A stretch of DNA of 64,000 bases from AWTP1-13 sp963832445 (GCA_963832445.1 CAWHUM010000010.1:124001-188000); one strand, 5' to 3'; positions 45,409 through 55,006 are shown, counted from the first letter of the stretch. The notes: generated from the sequence alone by a model not told the origin. Numbers and translations: made by a program.

Positions 45409-46448
45409 GCGCTGCTGTAGGCGCGCGAATTGGCACGCTGCAGCCCCAGCTTGGCTGCCAGCTGCAGCGCCGCAATGAAGCTGGTAGCCCGCGCCTTGCC
45501 GGTGCCGGCCAGCGCAAACGCGGTGCCATGGTCAGGTGAGGTGCGCACGAACGGGAGACCCAGCGTGACGTTGACGCCGCGGTCGAAGGCAAGGGTCTTG
45601 AGTGGGATCAGTGCCTGGTCGTGGTACATGGCGACCACCGCATCATAGGTGCTTCGGGCCTCCTCGTGAAACAGCGTGTCGGCGGAATGCGGGCCACTGA
45701 TGGCGACGCCGGACGCGGCAACCTCGGCTATGGCGGGTGCGATGATCCTGGCTTCCTCGTCGCCTATCAGCCCGTCTTCTCCCGCGTGCGGATTGAGCCC
45801 GGTGACGGCGAGGCGCGGCCGGGCGATGCCGAAATCCTCCACAAGGGCCGCCGCGGTGATGCGCAGGGTTTCCGCGATCAACTGCTTGGTGAGCATCTTG
45901 GCCACCGCCGAAAGGCGAACGTGCACGGTGGCAGGCACAACCCTTAGCTCGTCGGCGACCAGCATCATGGTGGGGCGAAACCGACCGCCCCAGTACCGCG
46001 AGGCGAGTTGACCCAGGAAAGCCGTGTGGCCGGGATACTCGAGGCCGATCCCCTGCAACGACTTCTTGGCAACGGGACCGGTAACGAGAGCAAGCGCCTC
46101 GCCGCCGGCCACCGCGGCAGTCGCATCCTCGATGGCAGCTACAATGGCGGCATCTTCGGGACGGGCGGAGCCAGGGCTCCTTGGGGAGGTTGGGGACACC
46201 GGCAGCGCATCTGCAAAGACGCCGCCAGCGTCGGCTAAGGCGCCGATGCAGGCGATCGCCGCGTCCAGACCAAGGCCGGCCGCGCGCTGGCGCATGATGT
46301 CCGGTTCGCCGTAGACGACAAAGGGCCTCAGTGCATGCCGCTTGCGCACGTGCCAGCTCCCCAAAATGACATCGGGTCCGATCCCCGCAGGATCACCCAT
46401 TGTCACCGCCAGAGGGAGGGCCGCCGCATCTGGGCGTTGGGCACGCAT
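45405..46448 (-). CDS. pdxA: 4-hydroxythreonine-4-phosphate dehydrogenase
   Basis: Zinc-dependent dehydrogenase of pyridoxal-phosphate synthesis, 347 residues. It opens with TMGDPAGIGPDV, the family motif. VTGPVAKKSLQ, GHTAFLG, NPHAGEDG and MYHDQALIPLKT carry substrate and metal ligands. The frame extends upstream to 46805 in surA; ATG 46448 is chosen. It lies directly downstream of the SurA-like gene. Confidence 0.95.
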   Translation of the reverse strand: MRAQRPDAAALPLAVTMGDPAGIGPDVILGSWHVRKRHALRPFVVYGEPDIMRQRAAGLGLDAAIACIGALADAGGVFADALPVSPTSPRSPGSARPEDAAIVAAIEDATAAVAGGEALALVTGPVAKKSLQGIGLEYPGHTAFLGQLASRYWGGRFRPTMMLVADELRVVPATVHVRLSAVAKMLTKQLIAETLRITAAALVEDFGIARPRLAVTGLNPHAGEDGLIGDEEARIIAPAIAEVAASGVAISGPHSADTLFHEEARSTYDAVVAMYHDQALIPLKTLAFDRGVNVTLGLPFVRTSPDHGTAFALAGTGKARATSFIAALQLAAKLGLQRANSRAYSSA

Positions 46449-46450
46449 TG

Positions 46451-47638
46451 CTACCGGTATTCGATGTGCGCGTCCTGGCGCAGGTTGCGCATGTGGCGCT
46501 GGGCCAGCATGTCCAGTTGCTTGAACTGCAGAACTTCCTGGGCCTTGGTTCGCTGGGCGTCGTTGACCGCCACGCTGCGGCGACCGCACACGGCATAGAG
46601 CTCGATGCCCGTGGCAGTGGTCGTGGGCGGAAGGATGTCGCCGTCCTTGGCACTCAGCAGCATGGAGCGGGTAGGCTCCGAGACGGCGCTCGGCCGCAAG
46701 AACTTCATGTCCTCGAAGCGGGCGCCTGGGACGCCCTTTGCCAGCTCGCCCATCGTCCGGCAGCCTGCAAACTTGCGCCGCAGCAATTCCGCCTCCGTGT
46801 ACCACTTCGTCAGCGCGACCTGGTCGCGGCCTGGCAACCCGAGCGCGATCTTGCTGACCTGCAGCTCGATGGTGTCATCACCTGCCTCCACTGCGCTGGA
46901 GGAGAGGGCGCGGTCCACATCGCGAGGCGTGACCGCCACCTGTGGGCCAAAGCGGCGCATGACAAGATCGCGCCAGGCTTTCTTTGCCCGGAACCGTTCG
47001 CCAATAGTGGCAATATCGACCCCCGAGCCCTTGAGGTGCTGAGCGAACTGATCGTAGGTCATCTTGTTGCTCTCGGCCAGGCCGGTCAGCATGCGCTTCA
47101 CATCGCCATCGCTAACCTCGATGCCCAGCTTCTTTGCCTCCTGAAGCTGAAGGCGCTCGTCGATCAGCTCGTCCCTTGCGTCCTTCCTCAGCCGAGGCAA
47201 CGTACTCGAGCGCGCCTCACGCTTGAGCTGTTCGAGCATGGAGCGTTGCAGGTCGATGATGAACTGCTTCTGCACAGCCTGCGCCTCCTCGCGGCTCTTG
47301 ACGTTCTTCTCGCGCAGGACCGCTTGGAAGCGCTCGTTGGTCTTAGGATCTTTTATGATCTCGGCCCAGCGCGCCTCCGCCTTAGCCTTCAGCTCGGGCC
47401 CAGCCCCGCTGTTGAGCCCGAGAAAGTTGGCGCGCTGGTCGATCTGATATGCAGTCACCGGCTCGTCGTTCACCAGCACGACGATCGCCTGCTCGCCTTT
47501 CGAGGCAGCAGCGGGAGCCTTCGCGGTTTGAGCCGCCGAGGACCAGTCCGCCATTGGATGGACGAGCATTCCCATGGCAAACGCGAGGGAGGCCAGCAAG
47601 CAAAGACCGGGGCGAAAGGTGGCATCTGCGGCGTGCAT
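46451..47638 (-). CDS. surA: SurA-like periplasmic chaperone / peptidyl-prolyl isomerase
   Basis: Assists folding of outer-membrane proteins, 395 residues. A signal peptide (about residues 1-35) is followed by the SurA N-terminal domain (IVVLVNDEPVTAYQIDQRANFL). The helical stretch DELIDERLQLQEAKKLGIEVSDGD is typical of SurA. A parvulin-like domain is weak and diverged (ELQVSKIALGLPGRD), so isomerase activity is uncertain. ATG 47638 is chosen within a longer frame. Place between lptD and pdxA is the classic order. Confidence 0.88.
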   Translation of the reverse strand: MHAADATFRPGLCLLASLAFAMGMLVHPMADWSSAAQTAKAPAAASKGEQAIVVLVNDEPVTAYQIDQRANFLGLNSGAGPELKAKAEARWAEIIKDPKTNERFQAVLREKNVKSREEAQAVQKQFIIDLQRSMLEQLKREARSSTLPRLRKDARDELIDERLQLQEAKKLGIEVSDGDVKRMLTGLAESNKMTYDQFAQHLKGSGVDIATIGERFRAKKAWRDLVMRRFGPQVAVTPRDVDRALSSSAVEAGDDTIELQVSKIALGLPGRDQVALTKWYTEAELLRRKFAGCRTMGELAKGVPGARFEDMKFLRPSAVSEPTRSMLLSAKDGDILPPTTTATGIELYAVCGRRSVAVNDAQRTKAQEVLQFKQLDMLAQRHMRNLRQDAHIEYR

Positions 47639-47810
47639 GGCAGAAATAGCTAGAGTTGGTGGCTGCGATTCGAGCCAGACAGCATACCGCCGACTTGCGT
47701 GCGGTAGCTGCCTTGTTCCACAGCACAACCGTGGCAGTGGCATGGCACCGCGGTCACAAGCCAGCCGCCTCACGGACAGTTGCAGCTTTCCGCATAGCCC
47801 GCAACGCCTA

Positions 47811-50243
47811 TTACTGCCCCGACGGCGGCACCCCGTAATTGCCGAACATGTGATTGAGCACATCCGTACGGTAGTTGAAGTCACCCAGATGCTTGAGCTC
47901 AAAGCGCAGCATCAGTGTGCGATCCGGCCGGATCTCCAGCGCCTGGTTCTCCACAAATGTCTCGATATAGCTCGCGGTCAGAACGAAGCACTCGTCCTGA
48001 TACTTGAGCTGGATCATGTCCTGGATGCGCTCCCGCGCATCGAGATCGTAGCGCAGTTGCCCAAGAACGCTCCAGCGATCGGTCAGGCGCAGGCCAAGGG
48101 ACGAGAGCAGTTCCTGCTGGTTGTCCACGCCGCCGAGCAACGGTTCGAAGCGTGCAAACGTGTAGCCCAACTGCCCTGAAATGGGCCCATAGCTCGCCTG
48201 CAGCAGGCTGTCCTGGCGCTGCAGCGCCCAATCGTTCTCGGCGAACCGGCTTTGCGAGATCAAGCTTACGCCTGTGAACGGCGACAAGTACAACCCTGCC
48301 ACATAGTCCGAACGGTCCGTTTGCAGGCCGCTGACCGGGGAGAAGTTCGGCACCGCAATCGGTAGCCCAGTAGAGGGGTCGATCAGCCCGAGGGCCAGCC
48401 CAGCATCGGCGAAGGCGTTGTCGCCGGCCACCTGGATGCTCTGGCCGAACACTGCGCGGGCGTAGAGGCCCCTGTGACCTTGCAGGGTGTACTGGAAGCC
48501 GACATTGACGCGCGTGCCAGTCTCCAGCCGGTCGTAGCCTGAGAACCTGTCGATGCTGAAAAGCAGCGTGTCGTCGAAAATCAAGCTGCGCGCATCCTCG
48601 TCAGGCGCGCGCCGGACGTCGACCCGATTGGGCCTCACAATCACTTGCGCCGTCGGCTCAAACACGTGTGTCGCCCAACCCGCGTGCGCGACGAATGGGT
48701 AGGAGTATAGCAGGCCGAGCGCGCCGGTGCCCCGAGTGATCGTGTCATCCGGAATGAAGTTGGCGGGATTGTTGGGGTCGCGAGCGTCTGACCAGCTGAA
48801 GACGTCGCCACGGACATTGGCGAAGGGGGTCCACACCTGCCCGATCGGGTCGACCGTCTTGCGCCGCCAATTGGCCTCGACCACTGCCCGGTTGCTGTCT
48901 GTGCCGTCCGTCCGCGACAAGGCGCGCGCGTGGGCCGTGAAGCTGAGCTCGCCGCCGGCCACCGGCGTACCAACATAGTAGTTGTAGTCGATGACAGGAT
49001 GTACCCAGGCATTGGAAACCTGGCTGTTGTCCAGCAGCAGGCCACCGAACTGATAGAGCGTGGCACCGAAGTAGTTGCGTTCGCTCATGCCTTGCAGGTA
49101 CGCGGTATTGACGCGGTCGGTGAGCAGGATCGGGTCAAGTTGATAGAAGCGGCGGAAGCTCTCGTCGCTTTCGACCGTCACATCCCAACCGTAACGCCAC
49201 CAGGACGACAGCGAGAACTGACCTTTGGTCTGCAGCGATCCGCGCCACCCGAGGTCGTTCACCAGCGGTGCGTGGTCGTCTTGGATGCCCGCCAGCTTCA
49301 GATTGTACTGCCCGTTGGCGAGGCGGTGCCGCCACTCGCCTTGCCATAGGATGCCGCGCTCGGCCAAGTAGCGCGGGTGCAGCGTGAAGTCGGCATTGGG
49401 CGCAATGGCGAAGTAGTAGGGTATCTCGACCGAGAAACCCAACGTCGAGGAATTCGAATAGGACGGCATCAGGAAGCCGGACTGCCGCTTCACCGACGGA
49501 TCGGGGTGCTGGAAGTAGGGCATGTAAAAAATTGGCACGCCAAACAGCTCAAACTGCGCATCCTGATAGGTCAGCGTAGCCGCCTGCTGGTCGTGCACGA
49601 TGCGAGCGGCGCTCACGCACCACAGCGGCGGCATGCCAGCGTCGTTACGGCAGGGCGTGAACCTGCCACGCTCGAACTCGGTGACGTTGCCTTCGCGGCG
49701 CACCGCCCGGTCGGCGGCTATGCGCGTCTCATCTTGGGTTACCATGCTCAACGACTGGACGAATGCGTCCCGGAAATCGTCGAGCGCTTCCAGTCTGTCC
49801 GCCCGCGTGATCGAACCGTTGGGGTCCTTGAGCTGCGCATTGCCGCTCGCGATGAGCTTATTCAGGTTCTGGTCGTAGATGACCTGATTGGCGGTCAAGA
49901 TGAAGTTGTTGTAGTAGAGCTCGACGTTACCCTGGGCGATGACGCGATTGGTTTTCGTGTCATAGATCAGCTGGTCCGCCTGGAGGTAGAGCGGCTGCGC
50001 GCGATCAATCTTCGGCGCCGGCCCGAGCATGCCGCCCCGCGCTTTCGGAAACGAGCTCTTCTGCGATTTCTGTTGGACGAGCAGGCTTGGGTCCTGCCCC
50101 TGTGCGAGAGCGGGCCGCGACAGGCCGAATGCTGACACACACACAGCCGCAAGCGCAGCCACCCGCAGCAACCGCCAAGCAAAACGGCCGCTAACAGGCG
50201 CTCCGCCGCACGGCTTGTGCGGTATCGGCGCTCGACGCATCAC
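47811..50243 (-). CDS. lptD: LPS-assembly protein LptD
   Basis: Outer-membrane barrel that inserts lipopolysaccharide at the cell surface, 810 residues. The signal peptide ends near ALAQ (residue 48). The N-terminal jelly-roll part (LYLQADQLIYDTKTNRVIAQGNV) matches the OstA domain, followed by a barrel of alternating beta strands, including FEPTAQVIVRPNRVDVR. The C-terminus includes LGDFNYRTDVLNHMFGNYGVPPSGQ-type sequence, split here for brevity. Disulfide cysteines seem fewer than in E. coli LptD. Follows lptFG on the same strand. Confidence 0.93.
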   Translation of the reverse strand: MMRRAPIPHKPCGGAPVSGRFAWRLLRVAALAAVCVSAFGLSRPALAQGQDPSLLVQQKSQKSSFPKARGGMLGPAPKIDRAQPLYLQADQLIYDTKTNRVIAQGNVELYYNNFILTANQVIYDQNLNKLIASGNAQLKDPNGSITRADRLEALDDFRDAFVQSLSMVTQDETRIAADRAVRREGNVTEFERGRFTPCRNDAGMPPLWCVSAARIVHDQQAATLTYQDAQFELFGVPIFYMPYFQHPDPSVKRQSGFLMPSYSNSSTLGFSVEIPYYFAIAPNADFTLHPRYLAERGILWQGEWRHRLANGQYNLKLAGIQDDHAPLVNDLGWRGSLQTKGQFSLSSWWRYGWDVTVESDESFRRFYQLDPILLTDRVNTAYLQGMSERNYFGATLYQFGGLLLDNSQVSNAWVHPVIDYNYYVGTPVAGGELSFTAHARALSRTDGTDSNRAVVEANWRRKTVDPIGQVWTPFANVRGDVFSWSDARDPNNPANFIPDDTITRGTGALGLLYSYPFVAHAGWATHVFEPTAQVIVRPNRVDVRRAPDEDARSLIFDDTLLFSIDRFSGYDRLETGTRVNVGFQYTLQGHRGLYARAVFGQSIQVAGDNAFADAGLALGLIDPSTGLPIAVPNFSPVSGLQTDRSDYVAGLYLSPFTGVSLISQSRFAENDWALQRQDSLLQASYGPISGQLGYTFARFEPLLGGVDNQQELLSSLGLRLTDRWSVLGQLRYDLDARERIQDMIQLKYQDECFVLTASYIETFVENQALEIRPDRTLMLRFELKHLGDFNYRTDVLNHMFGNYGVPPSGQ

Positions 50244-52553
50244 TCAGCCGTCCTCCTGGTGTAGCAACACCGTTAGCGAGACGAGCAACGCAAAACCGAT
50301 CGGCACCCCCACTGCCAGTGCCGGTGACAAGAAACCGGCCGCGCCAACTTGGCGCGAAACTTCAGCCAGCAGGAAGAAGCCAATTCCCCCTAACATCCCC
50401 GTCAAGACCATAGTCTGTATCCCACCCGACCGGAATGACCGCAATGACACAGTTGCGGCCAAAACCACCATGGCCAGCATGAGCCCCGGGCGCGACATCA
50501 GGAGGGCGTATTGCATGCGGTACTTGGATGCTGAAAGTCCCGCTTTTTCAGATGCTTGGATCAAGTCCGGCAGCTGCCAAAAAGAGATGGCAATCTCCGA
50601 GCCGAACGCGTCGCCAACCCGCTCGCGGTCGAGGTGGGTGCTGACGGAATAGGTGTTGAAGAACTCGGGCTCCCGAAGGGGGCGCGACACGGTCGCCCGA
50701 TGCATCTCCCAGTAACCGTCCTGGAGGGTTGCGCGGTCGGCGTCGATGCGCTCGATGAAGCGCCCTTGCGGGTCGAATTGAAAGGCGATCAATCCCGCCA
50801 GAGACAACCCCTGGTTGGAGGAAGCCTTGGCATTTATCACAGATTGTCCGTCGGCGCCGTCCTGGCGCAGCCAGGACTTTTCGCCCGCGCCAGCCAACAG
50901 CCCCGCTTCCGTCCCGAACACCTCGGCGATCTGCTGCTCGGCCTCCGAGCGGGCGGCAGCGGCCAAGGGGTTGTAGAGGGTAACGGCGGCAACCCCCAGC
51001 AACAACGTGACCGTGAGCCCGGGGCGCAAGAACTGCCATACGGACATGCCGGCGGCACGCATAATAGTAAGTTCGGACTTGCGATTGAGGGTCAGCAGCG
51101 CCCCGATACTGCCGACCAGGACGGCAAACGCGATAAGCAGCTCGGTGAACGCGGGAAGCCGCAGCAACCCTATCCACAATAGCGAAGAGAGGGACAGTTC
51201 CTTTGCGCGCCGCGTCATGCGCAGCAGCTCGATCATGTCGATCATGAAGACCAAGCAGGCGCAGACAACGAAGGCGCCGACAATGGTGAGCAGGAAGCGC
51301 TTGGCAACATAACGGCGCAGGGTTCGCCGCAGGAAGGACTGGCCGCCTCCAGATCGGCGCCGTTGCAGGCGGCGGTCGCGCGCCGCTGCCAGCTTGGCAA
51401 ACGGCCACTTCAACAAGTCCATGACTGCGCTTGCCGCGCGTTCCAGTCGGTTGGGCGGCCGCGGCGCAGCGCGCGAGTAGGTGTGGATCAGGCCGAACAG
51501 GGCGGCACCCGCCGGGACGACATACAGCAGGTAGGCGCCGCTTGGCCGGACGGCTGCCGCATTGGCTGCCGCGATGCCCAGAATGCGGCAGAGGACCGCC
51601 ACCGAGAACGCGCCAATCGCCGCCTGCGCGCGGTTGTGCCGGGTAGTCTGTGCGCCGCCCATGAATGCGACAACCAGCAGCGCGAAGCCGATTGCGTAGA
51701 AGGGGCTGGAGAAGCGCTCATGCAACTCGGATGTGTACCTTCCGGGGCTCGCCTTGTAGGAGGGGTCATCAGGCGCGGGCCAAAGCAGATCGGGGGTGTA
51801 TCGCTCGCGCGGCCGCACGTACTGGGCTTGGTCGCTGCGCTGCTCAAGCTGGTTGAGGTCGACGACGTATTCGGTGAACGCAATGATCTGCGGGGCTGCG
51901 TCCGCCTGGGTACGACGCACGATGTGCCCGTTCTCCATGCGCAAGTAGGCGCTGCTGCCCTGCTTGAGCACTTGGGCGCGCTCGGCCAGGTACGATGCCA
52001 CCTGCTTGGAATCGCGGGCATCGTGCATGAGGAGCCCCAGCAGATTTGCGCCGTCGCGATCGCGAATGTGCAGCGTCAGCTTCGATTCCGGCTCGGTGAA
52101 GCGCCACGGCTGAATCACCTGCCCTATGAGATCGGTGCGAACCAGGACCGTGTATTCGCGCAGCGTTTGCTGGCTCCACGGGCCGACGATGTGGTTGACG
52201 AACGACACGCCGATCGCAACCAGGACCGCCAGCAGGCCCAACGGCTTCAGGAGCGCCCACACCGGCGCGCCGCCCGCGGTCATCACGATCAGCTCGCTGT
52301 CGCCGTTCAGGCGGTTCAGCACATAGATGCACGCGATCAGCAGCGCGATCGGCGCGATCAACGCCAGCATGCTCGGGATCGCCAGCGTGGTCATCACCAG
52401 GAACCGCAGTGCGTCCTGGCCCTGGCTGGTCATCAGCTCAAGCTGGCGCAGCGCCACGCCGATCCACACGACGCTCGTGAGGGAAACAAGGATCGCCAGC
52501 AGCGCCCCAGCCGTCTGCCAGAAGATGTAGCGGCTGAGAATCCGACCGAAAAT
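50244..52553 (-). CDS. lptFG: LptF-LptG fusion, LPS export ABC permease (ATT start inferred)
   Basis: Inner-membrane permease pair that extracts LPS and passes it to the periplasmic bridge. Usually LptF and LptG are separate proteins of about 360-400 residues; here one frame of 769 residues encodes both. The LptF half (about 1-365) has LNRLNGDSELIVMTAGG; the LptG half (about 406-769) has FVVCACLVFMIDMIELLR and LNRKSELTIMRAAG. A basic linker (RDRRLQRRRSGGG region) joins them. No stop separates the halves. The ordinary start would be GTG 52469, but it would lack the first transmembrane helix; the frame is open upstream to ATT 52551-52553, six bases after GGGGAGG. A real fusion or a lost stop through a consensus error are both possible. 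Confidence 0.85.
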   Translation of the reverse strand: MFGRILSRYIFWQTAGALLAILVSLTSVVWIGVALRQLELMTSQGQDALRFLVMTTLAIPSMLALIAPIALLIACIYVLNRLNGDSELIVMTAGGAPVWALLKPLGLLAVLVAIGVSFVNHIVGPWSQQTLREYTVLVRTDLIGQVIQPWRFTEPESKLTLHIRDRDGANLLGLLMHDARDSKQVASYLAERAQVLKQGSSAYLRMENGHIVRRTQADAAPQIIAFTEYVVDLNQLEQRSDQAQYVRPRERYTPDLLWPAPDDPSYKASPGRYTSELHERFSSPFYAIGFALLVVAFMGGAQTTRHNRAQAAIGAFSVAVLCRILGIAAANAAAVRPSGAYLLYVVPAGAALFGLIHTYSRAAPRPPNRLERAASAVMDLLKWPFAKLAAARDRRLQRRRSGGGQSFLRRTLRRYVAKRFLLTIVGAFVVCACLVFMIDMIELLRMTRRAKELSLSSLLWIGLLRLPAFTELLIAFAVLVGSIGALLTLNRKSELTIMRAAGMSVWQFLRPGLTVTLLLGVAAVTLYNPLAAAARSEAEQQIAEVFGTEAGLLAGAGEKSWLRQDGADGQSVINAKASSNQGLSLAGLIAFQFDPQGRFIERIDADRATLQDGYWEMHRATVSRPLREPEFFNTYSVSTHLDRERVGDAFGSEIAISFWQLPDLIQASEKAGLSASKYRMQYALLMSRPGLMLAMVVLAATVSLRSFRSGGIQTMVLTGMLGGIGFFLLAEVSRQVGAAGFLSPALAVGVPIGFALLVSLTVLLHQEDG

Positions 52554-52566
52554 GGCAAACCTCCCC
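52551..52566 (-). promoter_or_regulatory. Ribosome binding site and ATT start of lptFG
   Basis: GGGGAGG (52560-52566, minus strand) lies six bases before an ATT codon (52551-52553). Starting here restores the LptF N-terminus FGRILSRYIFWQTAG that the GTG at 52469 would lose. No ATG, GTG or TTG lies in frame between. ATT starts are rare; a misread ATG is an alternative. Confidence 0.6.
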
Positions 52567-52952
52567 GGGGGGCCGAGCAGTTCCCCGGCACGGTTTCTTC
52601 CCCCAATAAACCGATGCCAAATTAGTGGGTTAGGAGGTCACACAGCATGTTGGCGGAAAGGTGACCCGATGCGGCTTGCGCACTGCTCGCAGAGGCAATC
52701 CGCGCAGTTTGTGAGCCCCGGGTGGCCGCCGGACCACAAAACGCATCCGCAAGCGTTCCTTGGCGACGCCTGGTCACAGCTTGCGCTCGGACGACCGCAT
52801 ACTATGGTGCGGACCTGCGACTGCTTTTCCGTTCATGACGGTCTGGTCGGTTCTGCCGTGCGGCGGAGTCTCTTCGTCCGGGTGGGGTTCGGCGCAGGCT
52901 GGCGCCTGCGGATAGCGACGGAAACAGCGTCTGGCCGTTCGGGAGATGCAAG
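52567..52952. other. Intergenic region between lptFG and pepA
   Basis: About 390 bases separate the divergent lptFG and pepA genes. Plus-strand frames starting here (52552, 53535 end) run over pepA in another frame and look spurious. It should hold two divergent promoters; I could not define them. A small inverted repeat CCGCA/TGCGG lies at about 52796-52813. Confidence 0.5.
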
Positions 52953-54476
52953 ATGGCGCCGCCACTCCAGGTTCAATTTGCGCCTTTGGCGGCGCCGCTC
53001 GCCAACTGCGTGGTTGCGCTGGCCGGCGATGAGCTGGCGCTGGCCCCCACAGCCAGCGGCATGGATGAGCGCACGAAAGGCGCACTCACCAAGGCGGCCC
53101 GGGCGGCCGGCTTCACAGGCAAGGCGCGTACGGCAATCGAGGTGCTGGCCCCGGCTGGCATCGATGCGCAGCGCGTCATCCTGGCTGGCATGGGACGCGC
53201 GCCCGACGAACTCGATCGCCTGCGCCTTGGCGGCTTCGCTTTCGCTCAGATCAAGGCACGCAAGACACCAGCGGCTTCCCTCATCGCCGAGGCGGCGGAC
53301 CTGGGCCACATCAGCCCTGAGGTCTTCGCTGCCGATCTGGCGTTCGGCGCAGTGCTCAGAAGCTACGCCTTCGACAAGTATCGCACGCGCAAGAGCGAAG
53401 ACGAAAGCGAGGACGATGCGCGCAATGGCTTGCCGAAGCTCACGCTGCACACCGCGAAGCCCGAGGCCGCAGCCAAGGCCTTCGCCGCGCGCAAGGCACT
53501 TGCCGACGGGATCTTTCTGGCGCGCGACCTTGTAAACGAGCCGGCCAACGCACTTGGCCCCGTCGAGTTTGCCGAGCGGCTGTCAGAACTCACGCCTGCC
53601 GGCCTCACGGTTGAAGTTCTGGATGAGCAGCAACTCAAAGCCCTCAAGATGAATGCGCTGCTCGCGGTCGGTCAGGGAAGCGTCCGGCCCTCGCGCGTGG
53701 TCGTCATGCAGTGGAACGGATCCAAGTCCAAGCGTTCCAAGCCGCTGTGCTTCGTCGGCAAAGGAGTTTGCTTCGACACGGGCGGCATCTCCATGAAGCC
53801 TGCCGCCGGCATGGAGGATATGAAAGGCGATATGGGCGGCGCTGCGTGCGTGGCCGGGCTGATGCTGGCGTTGGCTACCCGTAAGGCAGCGGTCAACGCC
53901 GTCGGCATCGTCGGCCTCACGGAGAACATGCCCTCGGGCACCGCACAGCGGCCCGGCGACATCGTCACCAGCATGTCGGGGCAGACCATCGAGATCTTGA
54001 ACACGGACGCGGAAGGCCGCCTGGTGCTCGCAGACGTGCTTTGGTACGCGCAGGATCGCTTCAAGCCGAAGCTGATCGTCGACCTCGCTACTCTAACCGG
54101 CGCCATCATCGTGGCGCTGGGCAAGGAGTACGCGGGCATGTTCTGCAACGACAACAAGCTCGCCGGCGAGCTCAGCGCGGCTGGTGAAGCCACGGGCGAA
54201 AAGGTGTGGCGCATGCCGCTCGCCAAGGCCTACGACAAGCTGATCGACAGCAAGAATGCCGACATGAAGAACATCGGCGGTCGTCACGGCGGCGCCATCA
54301 CGGCCGCGCAATTCCTCCAACGCTTCATCAAGGACACGCCGTGGGCGCATCTGGATGTCGCCGGCACGGCAATGGACTTTGCCAAGAACGAGATCAACCA
54401 AGGCTGGGCATCGGGATGGGGGGTGCGCCTTCTGGATCGCCTCGTTGCCGACAATCACGAGAAGCAGGAAAAGTGA
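52953..54476 (+). CDS. pepA: Leucyl aminopeptidase (cytosol aminopeptidase family M17)
   Basis: Two-metal aminopeptidase, 507 residues. The family signature NTDAEGRLVLAD is present near residue 352. VGKGVCFDTGGISMKP and MKGDMGGAACVAG carry the metal and catalytic Lys/Asp ligands. The N-terminal macro-like domain is less conserved, as usual. ATG 52953 is used. It is divergent from lptFG, which is common in the lptF-pepA arrangement. Confidence 0.95.
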   Translation: MAPPLQVQFAPLAAPLANCVVALAGDELALAPTASGMDERTKGALTKAARAAGFTGKARTAIEVLAPAGIDAQRVILAGMGRAPDELDRLRLGGFAFAQIKARKTPAASLIAEAADLGHISPEVFAADLAFGAVLRSYAFDKYRTRKSEDESEDDARNGLPKLTLHTAKPEAAAKAFAARKALADGIFLARDLVNEPANALGPVEFAERLSELTPAGLTVEVLDEQQLKALKMNALLAVGQGSVRPSRVVVMQWNGSKSKRSKPLCFVGKGVCFDTGGISMKPAAGMEDMKGDMGGAACVAGLMLALATRKAAVNAVGIVGLTENMPSGTAQRPGDIVTSMSGQTIEILNTDAEGRLVLADVLWYAQDRFKPKLIVDLATLTGAIIVALGKEYAGMFCNDNKLAGELSAAGEATGEKVWRMPLAKAYDKLIDSKNADMKNIGGRHGGAITAAQFLQRFIKDTPWAHLDVAGTAMDFAKNEINQGWASGWGVRLLDRLVADNHEKQEK

Positions 54477-54542
54477 GGAGATGCCCCCGGACGTTTGGTC
54501 GTCCAACTCCGTGTCTTGTATGTTATGATCGCACCTATTTTC

Positions 54543-54558
54543 CATAATATGTATTATG
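54543..54558. repeat. Short AT-rich palindrome between convergent pepA and arfB
   Basis: CATAATA (54543-54549) and TATTATG (54552-54558) are perfect reverse complements around TG. It lies in a 107-base gap between convergent genes, in clearly AT-rich sequence compared with the rest of the window. It could be a regulator site or a remnant; no function is assigned. Confidence 0.5.
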
Positions 54559-54583
54559 CGAAACCATGGACTGGCACCGGCGA

Positions 54584-55006
54584 TCACGGTTCCCAGTCCC
54601 TGACTTGGCGCAGCGCCTTGACCCGAGAGCGCCGCTGCTTGGTCTGGCGCCGCTCCTGCTTCGACGATTTGGGAGGCTTGGTGGCACGCCGGGGCACGGG
54701 CGGGGTCGCGGCCCGGCGGATGAGCTCTACCAGCCTATCTCGGGCATCTTGCCGGTTGCGCGCCTGACTGCGGTGGCGATCAGCGGCAATGATCAGGACG
54801 CCGTCGGCCGTCATGCGGTTTCCTGCAAGCTTGATGAGACGATTGCGCACCGGCTCGGGCAATGACGGCGAGCGCCGCACATCGAACCTCAGCTGCACGG
54901 CGGTCGATACCTTGTTGACATTCTGGCCGCCAGGGCCGGAGGCGCGCACGAACACCTCCTCCAGCTCGGAGGGGTCGATTGAAATGGTGGCCGTGACGCG
55001 CAGCAT
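54584..55006 (-). CDS. arfB: Alternative ribosome-rescue factor ArfB (release-factor-like)
   Basis: Peptidyl-tRNA hydrolase that rescues stalled ribosomes, 140 residues. The GGQ motif is at 26-28 in ASGPGGQNVNKVST. The basic C-terminal tail (KPPKSSKQERRQTKQRRSR) enters the mRNA channel in the family. No stop-codon recognition domain is present, which separates it from RF1/RF2. ATG 55006 is chosen; the frame reaches 55120 upstream. It diverges from mazG. Confidence 0.93.
   Translation of the reverse strand: MLRVTATISIDPSELEEVFVRASGPGGQNVNKVSTAVQLRFDVRRSPSLPEPVRNRLIKLAGNRMTADGVLIIAADRHRSQARNRQDARDRLVELIRRAATPPVPRRATKPPKSSKQERRQTKQRRSRVKALRQVRDWEP

Noticed and set aside
51363..52625. A 420-codon plus-strand frame opposite lptFG
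   Set aside because: Arg/Gln/Asp-rich antisense shadow; the minus strand encodes well-recognised LptF and LptG sequence.
54489..54504. GGACG/CGTCC hairpin after pepA as a terminator
   Set aside because: Only five pairs and no clear T run follows; too weak to call.
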